Assembly: GCA_003008705.1 (NCBI GenBank)
Contig: PDUO01000040.1
Location: forward strand, 62,001 to 126,000
Source of the DNA: Pezicula radicicola
Taxonomy: Eukaryota; Ascomycota; Leotiomycetes; Helotiales; Dermateaceae
Reading direction: 5' to 3'
Length of the DNA stretch: 64,000 nt
Shown: piece after piece, positions 12,120-23,675 of the stretch
Position numbering within the stretch: the stretch's first letter is position 1
Layout: each line of letters begins with the position of its first letter
The notes under the pieces: model-generated
The model's database searches: none
What the model was told of the DNA's origin: nothing
The model's input: the letters and a program-made list of their open reading frames with translations, nothing else
Program-made: the position numbers and the translations under genes

Positions 12120-13974
12120 AAACTCCGTAGCCTTTTAAGGAGTTTAAAAAGCTAATACAGGTCTTCGGATTCGAAAGAAAGCTCGAGTCCTAAGTGCTCC
12201 AAGCTAGCAAATAGTTAGCTTATAATATCTTTACATATTACTGTAAGTGAGCACTTCGATCAAGGTTACCATTCTATTATAACAATACAGAGCTAAGCGT
12301 AGGTACTACATTTCCCTGAAGAAGTGTTAGTTATAACCAAGTGTTTCCTATACATACTCATTTCCGTGATTAGGTGTACCATAGGGCTATAAATGGTGCC
12401 AGATCTATATTCTAAATTCTAAACGCGTAAACCCTTGACATTAAAGATATTTTAATGTAAATAGAAATCGGGGTTATTCTAGAGCTTATTTCTTGTATAT
12501 GTTTCCTAGTTCTCGCTCTCTAACTTCGAGGGTTAGACAACTAAAGTTCTCACTTAACTCTCTACGTATGTACTTAATTCGTATATCAATGTAATCAGGC
12601 GTTTGTAATAAGTTTCTGAATTCTATTCACCTTTCAACGCCTTTGACATCTAGTATATCAATTAAATGCGGTAATAAGAAATTATGAATACAAAACTTGA
12701 TTCGTAGTAGTAGGTATTAGATTCAAAAACCAAATAGTATACTAAAATACGTTTTTGCGAAGTCGCTTTGTCTTCATTGATGTAATATACATGCTGCCCA
12801 TAAATGGCGTTTGGAAGGGGCTTTAAAAAAGTAGGTTAAATCGTAGGATTTGCAACTTGCAGAAGATATTCACCTAGGAAAATGTGGAAATTAATGTGTT
12901 GTACAATTCTCATTGACGTACAGTGTGACAAGTAAAAGTTGTGTTCGCGCTATAGAAATTAATACTAATACTAAACTAAATACCACTAGTGTAAAAACGC
13001 TTTAGAGACCCTCGAAAGTAGATGCATAATCTAATCTTAATTCTCTATACCCTCTATACAATGATTCGGAGTATTACTAAAAGGTTGTAAAAGCTTAATT
13101 CTCTGAACTCTTGCATTGTAGTTTGTTTTATATATATAAAAGAATTGTTAAATCAAGCTAAGAATCGAAAACTCATCCTCCCCTTCCTCCTCGGCTTTCG
13201 ATTATTATATCTATTTTAGAGAACAATCAGAAGTATATTAGGAAACTAGAACAATGTTAACCTAGCCACTTTCTTAAGTCTTTAAAAACACTTCTTAGTG
13301 CATTATGATAGACGTTACTGTTAGAACCTTAGCAAAATGCTAATAGGAAGCTCAAAGCACGCCCTCTAAGGATGTTACTGTTGTAAAGGAAGGTATAAAT
13401 TTATTAGAATATATTAAATACTAGTGGCTTAATATTATCTATTAGTAAACATACTAGCTGCAAAGCCTGTTTACTATCTTAATTCTTAAGCACTTACATA
13501 AGCCATTCTAGAAGAAGCGACTTCTTATAAAACATTTAGTTAAAGTAAATTAGGTATATAGATATAGTAAATAGCGAGTTCCTATAAGAGAAACTATTAT
13601 TACATTTTTAATAATACTATGTTAATGGCTCTTTAAAGGACCATTTAAGTAGCTATAAAGATAAAGGGGATAGAATTGAGTTTCTTATTGACTTGAGTAT
13701 CTCACGTTATAACGATCACTTACAAAGCAATTAATACGATGCCCCCTAAAAAATTACCCTTGTTTGGATATAGTGAATTATGACTCACTCGCCGAAAATC
13801 AATGGATTTACTTCTGAAGAAACCCTCCAAACATCAATTCGGCCATCATGGCACTTACCCTACTATCTCATATCTCCTTTTTTAAAAAAAAAAATCAAAA
13901 ACAAAACAAAGCACATCACAAAACGACGATATTATTAAACTAAAACACTAAATCATAAAAACATCACTCAAAAA
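12120..13974. other. AT-rich block, decayed repeat-like DNA
   Basis: Nearly 1.9 kb with no open frame of note, dense TA steps and few CpA/TpG steps by eye, in the style of sequence mutated by RIP. Near its right end (about 13617-13742) is a weak match to the TA-flanked inverted-repeat elements described elsewhere in the window. The last 60 bases are the A-rich leader of the acetyltransferase. Confidence 0.5.
13617..13742. mobile_element. Probable degenerate copy of the CCGTACGAATTG inverted-repeat element
   Basis: The right end reads TTACAAAGCAATTAATACGA, close to the right end of the copy at 32714-32885 (CTACAAAGTAATTAACACGG). The left end reads TTAATGGCTCTTTAAAGGAC and CATTT, aligning with CTTTGCAGAAGACCATTT of that copy. 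Both ends are mutated and the flanking TA is uncertain. Confidence 0.35.
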
Positions 13975-14841
13975 ATGGCACCTCAACCTCAACCACAACC
14001 TCCATCTCTCCCCCTAAAACCAAATACCTCACCATCACCCGAACAACCCACCTCCAATCCAACAACAATCCCATCCTTCACTCCCTTCGCCCTCCTAACA
14101 ACCCACCACCTCGGCCACCTCATCATCGTCCCAACCCCCCTCGCAATAAGCATCCCTCACTACCGAACCCTCTACTCCAGCCTCCACGCATCCCCAGAAT
14201 TCTGCACCATGGCATTCAGCCATCATTTCCTACCACAGAACTGGAATGATGAAGAAACGCGTGATGTAATACAAACACGTGATATTGAGCGGTGTTGGGA
14301 GAGAAGAGGGATGGGTGATTTTGCAGTGGGTTTATTGAAATTTGATGGGAGTTTAGAAAATTTTAATAAATTGAATTCCATTGAAGTTTTTAATCAAGGA
14401 GGAGGAAGGGGTTTAGAAGGTGTTGAGGGAGTTAGGATTTATGAAGGTGAAGAGTATAAAATTCTTGTGGGGAATGATTCGAAGGAATTTTTTGATGGGA
14501 GGGTGGAATGGATTGGATATATAGGAGTACGAGATGCAATAACTACATCTATGCCAGAACGACTTCCTTCGGACCCAGCATTACCAGCTTGGCAAGAGAT
14601 GATAGAGTTAAGATATGGTATCGCTCAGGAGTATTGGGGAAAAGGTATTGTGAGAGTTGCTACTGAGGCGGTTATGGGGTGGGCGGTTGAGGAGAGGGGT
14701 GTTAGGAGGTTTATTGCTGAGACGGAGAGGGAGAATGCGGGGAGTGCGAGGGTTTTGGAGAAGTTGGGGTTTGTGAGGAGAGTGGGGTGTGAGTATTGGA
14801 AGGAGGTGAGTGAGGTTGAGTGGGAGAAGATTGTTAGTTGA
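13975..14841 (+). CDS. GNAT family N-acetyltransferase (RimJ/RimL type)
   Basis: Single exon, 288 residues, starting in an A-rich leader at AAAAAATGGC. It should transfer acetyl from acetyl-CoA to an amine of a small molecule or protein N-terminus. The first 35 residues are a Pro/Gln/Ser-rich disordered lead. The GNAT core follows, with the strand EWIGYIGVRD, then LRYGIAQEYWGKGI (residues about 213-225), matching acetyl-CoA motif A (Q/R-x-x-G-x-G/A, here around G222-K-G224), and the C-terminal RRFIAETERENAGSARVLEKLGF, the usual Asn and Leu-Gly-Phe end of RimJ/RimL enzymes. Base use shifts from C-rich in the first third to A/G-rich in the rest. Substrate unknown. Confidence 0.85.
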   Translation: MAPQPQPQPPSLPLKPNTSPSPEQPTSNPTTIPSFTPFALLTTHHLGHLIIVPTPLAISIPHYRTLYSSLHASPEFCTMAFSHHFLPQNWNDEETRDVIQTRDIERCWERRGMGDFAVGLLKFDGSLENFNKLNSIEVFNQGGGRGLEGVEGVRIYEGEEYKILVGNDSKEFFDGRVEWIGYIGVRDAITTSMPERLPSDPALPAWQEMIELRYGIAQEYWGKGIVRVATEAVMGWAVEERGVRRFIAETERENAGSARVLEKLGFVRRVGCEYWKEVSEVEWEKIVS

Positions 14842-16260
14842 GGGTGTTGTGAAGTGTTGGATTGAAGTTTTATTAGTTAGAGTTAAGAGAATGCTTTGGA
14901 GTTGCTAGAGAAAAGTACATAATATATAGTTATGAACCCTTGCAATGTAGAAAGCCATGTAGTAAATAGGAAGTTTTCACACTAGCTTGTTAAAAATCTC
15001 TACAGACTCTTAGATTTGCTGCCTATCTATACGTCGATTAATCAAGTCTTTTTTTTTCAACAAGAAGGACCCTTGCTATCTGACTTGACAACAACAAATC
15101 GTTTCAAACCTACGACTTATAGGAACAATTGATCATTTGCATCCGTAAACAGAGTAAAATATCCCTAAGTATCTCATGTTTATAATTGCCTATTAAGAGA
15201 TTTGTACTAGACTCAATGCCACTTTATTTCCTATCTACCTGTACCTCGATTAATCAACTCCTACTAACGAACAGTACCTTTCCATCCCACTTAAAAAAAA
15301 CACCAACAAAACCATCCAATCCCACAATCTATCAAAACAATTCAAACCTCGTAACCACAACCCCAACAACACATCCCTCACCATCTCAAATCCATAACTC
15401 CCCCCTCCTAAGAAAATTCCTAACCAAACTCCACAAAACTTCAAAAAAACACATGAATCTATTACGTAACACATTTCAAAAACAAGTTAAGAACAAAATC
15501 TTGATACAAGTAAACTATAAAAATCTAGATTCCACAAAAACCAAAATCTTACATTTCTTAACTACTACAATATAGCAAAAGAAAAAAACAAAGCTTAAAC
15601 AAAAAAAACATACGAAAAAGTAACTCATGATACTTAATTAGGTAAAAACAAACCAATATTATAACAAAAAAAGTAAAAAACCCTTTACAGAATCCGGAAG
15701 TAGACGGAATTTGTTTTTAACTTTCATTAACTTTATCTAACTCAGATCTCTCATGAGGGATGAATACAGCGTATGATAGAGCGGAGTGACCGGAAGTATA
15801 TTGCGCAATGATTGTACCTATGTACCTATGTACTAGGTTAGGCAACAGTATAGGAAGAAAAGGGATAAAGGTAGGTAAGGTAAGGTATTATGCACGAAAG
15901 TAATAGTCTAAAGTATAATAATTATATCCCTAGTATAGTAACCTAGTTCATAACAACCAAAACCAAAATACCCCAACTAATGCAACCGGGAGGGACGGAA
16001 AAGCCGTCTCTCGTCTACTCTTAATATGTGGGTGTTTTATAGATTGTGCCTCTACAGTACCTCTTTGAAAAAACTTTAAAATGTGGTAGGCTTACGGAGT
16101 AGGTAAGCATGTGGTACCTTTCGAAACTAAACGGAGGTTTTTTTTTGGTGTTGCATATCGGAGGTTTAAATGCTGGATAATCTAGTGAAATCCTATGAAG
16201 TACTTGGTATATTTCATTATATCACGTGATGATAAATATATACCCTGGAAAAGGTAGAAT
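14842..16260. other. Intergenic, A-rich on the plus strand
   Basis: Contains an A/C-biased open frame (15186-15575) that reads as low-complexity Thr/Asn/Lys and is unlikely to be coding. No gene supported. Confidence 0.45.
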
Positions 16261-18414
16261 AATATAGAGAGAAAGGAAAAACGCAAAAGGAACGACAAAA
16301 TAATTCTTTCTATTCTATATCCCGCAGATATCCGCAGTTATGCGTAGAAGCTTTGGTCTTGGTTGTGACTTAAGTGGCTGATACAAAATATCTATTTGCA
16401 GCAAACTCAAACTCGACACGAGGATAGAAGTCTCAACTAAAAAAACTCCCACCATCACTTCCCTTCCTGAGCGAGACGGGACAAAAAAGACAAAAAAAAT
16501 GGTTTGTTAAGTACAAGAGTTTGATACCTTTGTAATCGATCTTATAATAGGTGAATCAAGGTTGTTTTGGAATACCTTTATGCAAGACATTGATTGAAAT
16601 GTTATGAATAGCAAGTGCCGATTGAATTTCGGATCTATGTTTGAAATGTTTTCTTGCGAGATTCAATAAAGCACCTTGTGCGAAGACAACTAGGGAATGG
16701 ATCTGGATCGTGTCTATTCTTGGTAGGTTGTGTAGTGCTTGGGATGGAGGTTTCTATGCCGTAAAACACAACAGCTGGCTACCTATCGGCTCTCTAAGGT
16801 ACCGGTGCCACAGAGAGAGAAATTGAATAGACTAGACTAGGAGACTTTGATAGTGGTGCCGGTGGTGTTGTATCAGCGTTGCCAGCGCATCGTAACGGAA
16901 CAAACTTGAAAGCCGCCTAGACACTCTTGACCGTCGTTGGATGATGGTGTACACTACTGCAGGACCAATACACAGTACACTAGGGGGAAAAAACATGAAG
17001 TCGCATCACTTCCAGGACTACCGGTACTCACCGAAAAAGTAAGTTCACCAATATCCTCGACCTGCTGAAGTCCTTCAACCTTTCACGTGTGTCTTCAAGA
17101 AACTCCAAGCACCGTAGATCTAGTCCACACAAGCTCTCGAATTCGGGATTTTTGCGCATTTCCCCGGACGGGGGAGGGACAACACCACCTCATGTGCATC
17201 ACCTGTACGTACCACTTAAGCTTTCAAAGCATGTTTTGATAATTGCTTACCGTAGTCTATACATTTCAAAACATTGGTGCTGATGTTGGCAGCTTGTGAG
17301 TGCATGAGCAACACAAGGTTTGGTTCGTGCGATGGACGATGATCAAGCGTGCACGTGCTAAGAATATACGCAATTCAGGTATGGGGTCCTGGAGTACGGA
17401 GTCAAAAGAACAAGCGGAGAGGTGGACGTACAGTAATGCATGGGGACTTCCTTCATTGGCAGACTGTGCCACCAGGAGCTTTGGATTTTGGGGACGATTT
17501 TTTGTCCTGGTTCTTAAGCTAGAGGCGGCCCGTTGGTCTTGGTTATGGTTACTTTAGTAGGAAGTGTACGCGTAGGAATGTTTTGGTAGGGTTTTTTTGT
17601 TTTGGCGTCGCAAAGGTGGCCGAGGTGGTGATTCTTATGGTGGTTGATTGGTTGAAGAGTGAAGGCGGTTTTCTTGTTCTGTGAATGCCGTACTCTACGT
17701 GCTGTTTACGCAACGTTCACCTGGTTGAGTTGTTTTCCTGATGGACCAGGAATTGGATTTATGCTGTAAGGTAGCGCATACCGATGCTGGACAAAACACG
17801 TAGGTAGCGAGGTAATAAGAGCATGAGTTAAGGTGGCAAATTTTGGTAAGGATGACGCCATTGACCTTTTTTCCTTATCGCCATGCCATGCCATACTTCG
17901 CAATAGCATTCAATAATGTAAATAAGATGGGCAAATCGCAAGAAGAGCAGGAAGTTTGTGAGGGAATTTTGGTCTTATGGCTTGGGATGGGTATTAAGAG
18001 AAAACGGTTTCTTGATCTGAAAGATGGGGAAACTGGGCAGAAGACGCGCAAAGATGCATTAGATCATCATCCATTTTCTGCTAGATGGTATTCGCATCCA
18101 TGTATGTACAGTACTTTATGCTGTAGAGATATTGTGTTGGGGTCCCTCTTGCACAGTATCTCCGTACCTCCCCTCCCCGCCCCTCCTCTTCACATTCACA
18201 TCCAAAGGTTGACATCCTGGCCGACAGGCCGATAAGCAAAGAGGGGGGAGGGATTGCTACGCTGTTCGCTCTGTTCCCTGCCAGCATGTCGTATGACGGC
18301 GCTTATCGGGGTCAATGACATCCAGTCAAGGATGTTTCGTGAGGGGAGGGGAAAAAGATGGCATTCAAGAATGAGAGGCCCGGAAAGTTTGTGATGCGAG
18401 TTCAGGGTCGTATG

Positions 18415-18467
18415 ATTTTTGTTTTTGTTTTTGTTTTTGTTTTTGTTTTTGTTTTTTTTTTGTTTTG
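18415..18467. repeat. Microsatellite (GTTTTT)n
   Basis: About six copies of GTTTTT ending in a longer T run, within non-coding sequence. Confidence 0.9.
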
Positions 18468-20067
18468 GGAAGCATCAAGTGGTACAGGTGGGTGTGGCTG
18501 GCTACTCGAGAGTATGTGAGTCTGTACGGATAAGGTTCCCCTCGGCGTGACCGGACGAGAGATGTACGAGAATGACAAAGACACGAAGGAGATCTGAGAG
18601 AATAATACGTATGTCACGAGCGTGCGCACAGCTATACGGAGCTTTCTACACGATATGATAGGCCTAGGGGAAAAGTACGACATGGATCATGATGGGAGAA
18701 GTAGAAACAACAAACGACGTCAGTTGGGACGTGTTGATGTGATGAATGGATTATTGTCGAAAAGAAAAGTTGGTCACTGCTGCTCACTGGTTCCACGTTA
18801 ATCCACCAGTCCGCCATCAGTCCGCGCAGAGCCGCCGTCTGGGTGATTGGAGAGCCTTAGACTTGGGAGTGGTCTTGGTCAGAATTACATGCATGCAAGT
18901 GAAATAGTCTTAAAATCTAAATTGTGCCATGGAGAGAGAGCAAGGGGTCCTAATTCGGACTTTCAACATGGCACAGATGCATCTCCTGCCAAGGTCAGTG
19001 TCATTACGGGGTATAGTTGAGCCTCGTATTGATGATGAAAGCGGATGGACGACGAAACCAAGAAATGGGGAGCGCTGCAAGTAGAATAATAAAAACCCAA
19101 ACCTTCTGAAATCCTTTCACAGATACGCTCTGTTCGTTGACTCTTCTTACTTTCTCAGATTTCTCAAACCTCCTGATCATCATCATCAATCACTATCACC
19201 ACCACTTTGCGGCAATTCGTCGTCGCCAGCGCCCATCTTCATCTCCCGTTTCAATAGTACACTCGACCCGGGCCTTGGACATTCCCTTATTTCCTTGGTT
19301 CCCCTGGAGTCGCGATAAGAACGACCGCCAGGGACGCCAGGACTACAACACGTTGTCACAGCTTAGATCGGCCCCTCTGTGCTTGACCGCCGCCACCTGC
19401 ATCCTGCATCTGCATATTCGCCTTGGGTGACTTGGTTTGCGCAAGGGCTTGCAGAACAGACCAAGAGGGGTGCATTGCATAGCATACTGCATTGGCATCG
19501 AAACATCTCCTCTGACCACGACATCGAAGCGCCGAGGAAACGCAGAGGAACGAGTGCTGGTGCTCGTTCATGTATGTAAGAAAAACTCTAGGGCTGCTTA
19601 CCTGGTCTGTCTACCCGCCTACTCCCAACCTACTCCGTGCTCTCTCTCTACCTTTACTGTACTATTCCCGATCCCTCACCTGCAATTCCCACAGACGACA
19701 GACAGTACGCAGTATAATAAGCACAGTACAAGTACAAGTCCAAGATGGAAGCACCGTACACAAAGTAATGCTGTTGGTCTCTCTCTCTTCGGCGCCCACA
19801 ATTTCAGAATCCAATAGTTTTGGTCATTGCTCGGCGCCATTTCATTTCAAAGGCAGCGAGCGACAAGTTGAAGAAAAAGTTGGCAGAATTAGCATGTCGC
19901 AGCAACGGGTGCTTGCTTGCTTGGGAGCCTGCTAAAGTTTACCGACTGACGCTCGTGTTTAGCTGGAATCGCGCTAGAACATCAATCGTCAAACGAGAGC
20001 TGAAGAGCCGGAGCTTCATCATCCTCCACCCGCAGGGGACCCGCCCGCCCAAAATCCTTACGACATA

Positions 20068-20225
20068 TATTATCTTTCTCTCCTTCCTCAACCCTCCCCA
20101 GTCCCTACCTATCTAGTACTGTACCTACCTAGCCCTGCTGAACCTCTCCCCCTCACCCTCATTCTCTCACCCTCACACTCCCTCACCTTCACGACACTAC
20201 TGCCGCAGCCCTTCCCTAACCCTGC
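20068..20225 (+). promoter_or_regulatory. Pyrimidine-rich (CT) leader
   Basis: A stretch dominated by CTC, CCT and TCC words runs to about 260 bases before the ATG at 20486. CT-rich tracts of this kind sit around transcription starts of well-expressed filamentous-fungal genes. Its role here is inferred from position. Confidence 0.4.
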
Positions 20226-20485
20226 TCTACCGGCGCGCAATTGATCACCTTGGATATTTTACCCCTTCAATCCGGCAGATAGGAAGTGTCACTATATTGC
20301 AGACACCGGGACAATCGACGACACAAAGCAAGCGACAGATCCTGCACCTAGCCACGACGCTTTTTGCGCCCTGCATTGCACTACCGGATTCATCTCCGTA
20401 CAATCTACTAGCTACAGCATACCTCACACCTACTCGAACAAGCAACGAGCAAAAGAGGTCTTAACCTCACTACATTCCCCCAAAA

Positions 20486-21673
20486 ATGGACGTCCGACGA
20501 AAACCTATGCCTCAGCTCTTCGGCCCGCAGCCAACGCCCGCCTACCAACAGCATTCACGAACACGAACTACTTCTTCGAGCGTCTTTCCTCCTGAGCAAG
20601 TGCTACAGCAACAGCAAAATAGTCAAAACCTCTACGCCAACAACATGCAGCAATCATACACCTCCCGACGCTCCCCCTCCACAAACACCGTCTCCACTTT
20701 CAATTCCCAAGTAAATGTGCCAGTTCAATCCCGCCAATCGTCAGGCTCAATGCAGTCCCAATCCCAAGATCTGCGGAGATCTACCTCCTCCCGATCCGGT
20801 GGCACTATCCATCCTACCAGCTACGTTGCTCTAATGCGAAAGCAGAAAGCGACTGTATGGTGCGACCGAGCCCAGCACGAAGACCCGCGGATACTCGCAC
20901 AACAACGCGCAGCAAAGAAACGCGCCGCGTTGGAGGTCGTCGGGGGTGTTGCAGGGAGAACAAGTACAAGCGGGTCAGGAAGTCTAGCAGGCAGCAATAG
21001 AGTGACAGCAAAAATACGGCATCACGGAAAAGCAGGATTGGTGGGATATTCACCCGGAGACCTGGTGGGAGGTGTAGGAGGTGTTCCCATGAGGTTATCT
21101 GCTAGTGAGGTAGAAGGTGGTGATTCAGAAGATGATGGGGATAGTACTGGAGGGAAAGGCTATGGGATGTACCATCAGAGATCAGGCAGTGGACGGAGCT
21201 CAGTTGGAAGTGGAGGACGACGTGGTCTTACCTACAGTCGACAATCAGGCGCTAGCTCAACAGCCGGTCGGTGGTCCGCGGGCAACACACCACCCGATAA
21301 TACTGACCAAGAACCCACATCCGCGATCTCGAGAGGCAGCGCAGAAACCGATACAGCCGAAACACCCGTCCCTGCATCCCATGGTCGAAGTAATCCTAAA
21401 CCGAATGACTACTTTGATGGTGAGAGCCGTGCACTAGGTAGCATGAGAAGCGGGAGTAGTGGAGAGAGAGCAGATGCTATTACTGATCTAGCGACCAATA
21501 ATGCGGCCAAGTTAGCAAGCAATGCTTTGCTAAAGAGTAGCACGGGGACGGTGAAATCAATTAGGAATCATGGGTTCATGAAAAGAGGAAGCGTGGATGA
21601 TCGGACGATGACTATGAGTGCGGGAATGCAGAGGTTGTATATCGCAAATCCGGACCACAGTGATAGCGAATAA
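20486..21673 (+). CDS. Conserved fungal low-complexity protein of unknown function
   Basis: Single exon, 395 residues, start at CAAAAATGG. Most of it is predicted disordered: Ser/Gln/Arg-rich at residues 1-105, Gly/Ser-rich at 160-330. One compact segment stands out at about residues 110-150, SYVALMRKQKATVWCDRAQ followed by HEDPRILAQQRAAKKRAALEV, which has the density of a conserved motif; I believe this word occurs in orthologues across Pezizomycotina, but I cannot name a function. A second ordered piece is near 355-390, with KSIRNHGFMKRGS and SAGMQRLYIANPD. Many SP/TP/RxxS sites suggest phosphorylation. No membrane segment or signal peptide. Confidence 0.75.
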   Translation: MDVRRKPMPQLFGPQPTPAYQQHSRTRTTSSSVFPPEQVLQQQQNSQNLYANNMQQSYTSRRSPSTNTVSTFNSQVNVPVQSRQSSGSMQSQSQDLRRSTSSRSGGTIHPTSYVALMRKQKATVWCDRAQHEDPRILAQQRAAKKRAALEVVGGVAGRTSTSGSGSLAGSNRVTAKIRHHGKAGLVGYSPGDLVGGVGGVPMRLSASEVEGGDSEDDGDSTGGKGYGMYHQRSGSGRSSVGSGGRRGLTYSRQSGASSTAGRWSAGNTPPDNTDQEPTSAISRGSAETDTAETPVPASHGRSNPKPNDYFDGESRALGSMRSGSSGERADAITDLATNNAAKLASNALLKSSTGTVKSIRNHGFMKRGSVDDRTMTMSAGMQRLYIANPDHSDSE

Positions 21674-22605
21674 AGAGGAGGAAATGATGCCGGGGAAATA
21701 CTGTGGGAAGATGAAACTGAGAGGCCAGCGCTGGACCAAGAAAGGGACCGGACACCAGTTTCGAGAGGCAGACAATCAGATTCTGGTCCGAGTCATAGAA
21801 GGAGAATGGCTCTACAAGTCCAGCATGCTGGTACACAATTTCGAATTTTCATAAGACTATCACGGCGCAAGCAGGCTGGTGGAACGGCGTACGAGGCGAA
21901 ATAACTGGGCTTTGGGTACATTGGAATCGGGCATTCCACAGCATACGTACACGCCTATAATTCGAGACCTGCTACCTATCCTACCGATCTAGGAGAATCC
22001 TAGATCGTGTCCTTCTTTTTTGGTTGCAGAGATTTTGGCCTGCTATATTTGGGCAGGCATATAACGAGCATCTGCATACATATTCAGTCGATTTATGACT
22101 GTCGAGCTTACTTCGTTTTAAGATACCTAATTTGAGCCTTTTGCCTAATACTTTTAATGCAGCGGACCTGGGGTGTTATTCTTGAATGCTTAGACTAGTA
22201 AGTAATATCTTTCACAATTCTTTTTCAACGGAAGCAATAGACTACCCGAAACCCCGAATAGTGTTATGCATACGCAGCTTACAGTTCAAGCCAAATCTCC
22301 CTAATTTGTTGTTGCCGACGCATCTCTAACCAGGGCCATTTCATGATCTCATCTCTCGAAATACATAGAATTAGAATAACGTCAACTTCAAATTTATAAG
22401 CATTGACCTTTTTCTCTGTTGTTCTTCAAGTGGATCTCTTTCGTCATTATGATATCGTACCATAACCGTACCATAAAAGTTAAGGAAGGGGGAGGTCCCG
22501 AGAGTGATCGACAGGTACCTAGTCAGGTACAGAGGATACGCCAGGTACGCGAGTTGCACTGCCTCGTTTTTTGCGTCCGTGGTTTTTTGTGCCTTTTTGT
22601 CTGCC

Positions 22606-22627
22606 TTTTTTTTTGTGAAAAAAAAAA
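22606..22627. repeat. T9-GTG-A10 perfect hairpin
   Basis: Nine T, then GTG, then ten A: a self-complementary stem with a three-base loop. It could act as a cruciform or simply be a slippage product; its right arm is followed by GAAGCC and its left preceded by TGCC. Confidence 0.6.
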
Positions 22628-22737
22628 GAAGCCTCCCCCCACACCCTGGTGCCTTTTTCGTGTATTTTTCGGAGCGAGTGAGGCTGAGTTTGCTCGGATG
22701 TTCGGAGGCGAGGGTGCGAGAGGGCGAGGGGGAGGAT

Positions 22738-22757
22738 GGGATAGGATAGGATAGGGG
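22738..22757. repeat. Tandem GGATA repeat
   Basis: GGGATAGGATAGGATAGGGG, three to four pentamer copies at the border of the G-rich tract. Confidence 0.7.
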
Positions 22758-23468
22758 TTTGAGGGAGAGGGTGGGTTTGTTTTTATTAGGTTAGAGGTTT
22801 AGAGGTTTGGAGATAGTTGTATGGCTTGGTTTCTTAGGGGTGTGCATAAAAGGGTTGTGTATAAGGAATTTGAGAGAAGGTTATGAAGGGGAACTTGGGA
22901 ATTTTTGTTGGGGGTTTTGTTGGGGAGGAGGGTGAGAGGATAGGTATTAGGATGAGTAATAGGTGTTAGAAGAATTTGGAACTTAATGACAGAGATAAGA
23001 CTTGTTTTTAGATAATTTAGATTTAGAAAACTACTTAGGAAATAGGAATCTAACCTGGAGGTTATTATTTATAGGAGCAAGGCGTAGTGTTTTTTAAGGT
23101 AGATAGTTTCCTTATGTAATGTTTTTGTTTTAGGTAGAGGAATTTATTATAAAGTATGTTTTTCTTTCTATTTTGTTTATTTTGTAGATATTTCTAGACG
23201 ATTATTAAATATCCTTTAAAAGGAAATAGAAGAAGGTTATATAATACACCTCCTGAAAATTTTCAGATGCTTGAAACCTCTATGTTTCCCTATGCATGTG
23301 ATTTATAGACGTGGTAGATAGGTTTCTCCGCATTTGATTAATTACAATGTATAGCTTACCTTATGTAGGTATATATTCTCAAGTGATCTGCGAAAGAGTG
23401 AATCACTTAATAGGGAGGAGCCTCGCTTAAATTGAACTCCCTGAAATTTCGCTTACCTCCACAAGATA

Positions 23469-23621
23469 CCGTACGAATTGGGATCATTTTGATTAGGATA
23501 AGTGAGTTACTCAATTTAGGTTACTGAAGTCAAAGTTACTTAAATCAGTTACATAAATTAAGTAAGTTACTCAAATCAAGTGAGTTAGTCAAAATAATGT
23601 CTTATAAACCAATTCATACAA
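23469..23621. mobile_element. MITE-like element, TA-flanked (copy 1)
   Basis: Starts CCGTACGAATTGGG and ends with the inverted form TTATAAACCAATTCATACAA, flanked by TA on both sides (23467-23468 and 23622-23623). The inside contains several GAGTTACTCAAATC-like words also seen in the copies at 32.7, 39.4 and 48.1 kb. No coding capacity. It lies directly downstream of the CHAT gene stop. Confidence 0.75.
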
Positions 23622-23675
23622 TACTCCGTAGCATAGCAACACTTTCTAAAACCATTCTCGCCACAAATCCAAATG

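Larger units (their letters stand above)
16261..20485. other. Long non-coding region upstream of the gene at 20486
   Basis: Over 4 kb of balanced base composition, unlike the AT-rich decayed blocks, yet with no open frame that I can assign to a protein family on either strand. It may hold a long promoter, a spliced 5' leader or a non-coding RNA for the gene at 20486. Short frames such as 17300-17557 and 17843-18235 show no motif. Confidence 0.4.
21674..23468. other. Intergenic, with G-rich and AT-rich parts
   Basis: No gene supported. 22480-22930 is purine-rich on the plus strand with GAGGG and GGGTTT words; 22980-23460 is AT-rich. Confidence 0.45.

Noticed and set aside
15186..15575. A 129-codon frame downstream of the acetyltransferase.
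   Set aside because: A/C-biased low-complexity translation without a domain; consistent with base composition alone.
22419..22754. Plus-strand frames over the poly-T/poly-A and G-rich stretch.
   Set aside because: Translation is homopolymer-driven (Phe, Lys, Gly, Arg runs) and not protein-like.
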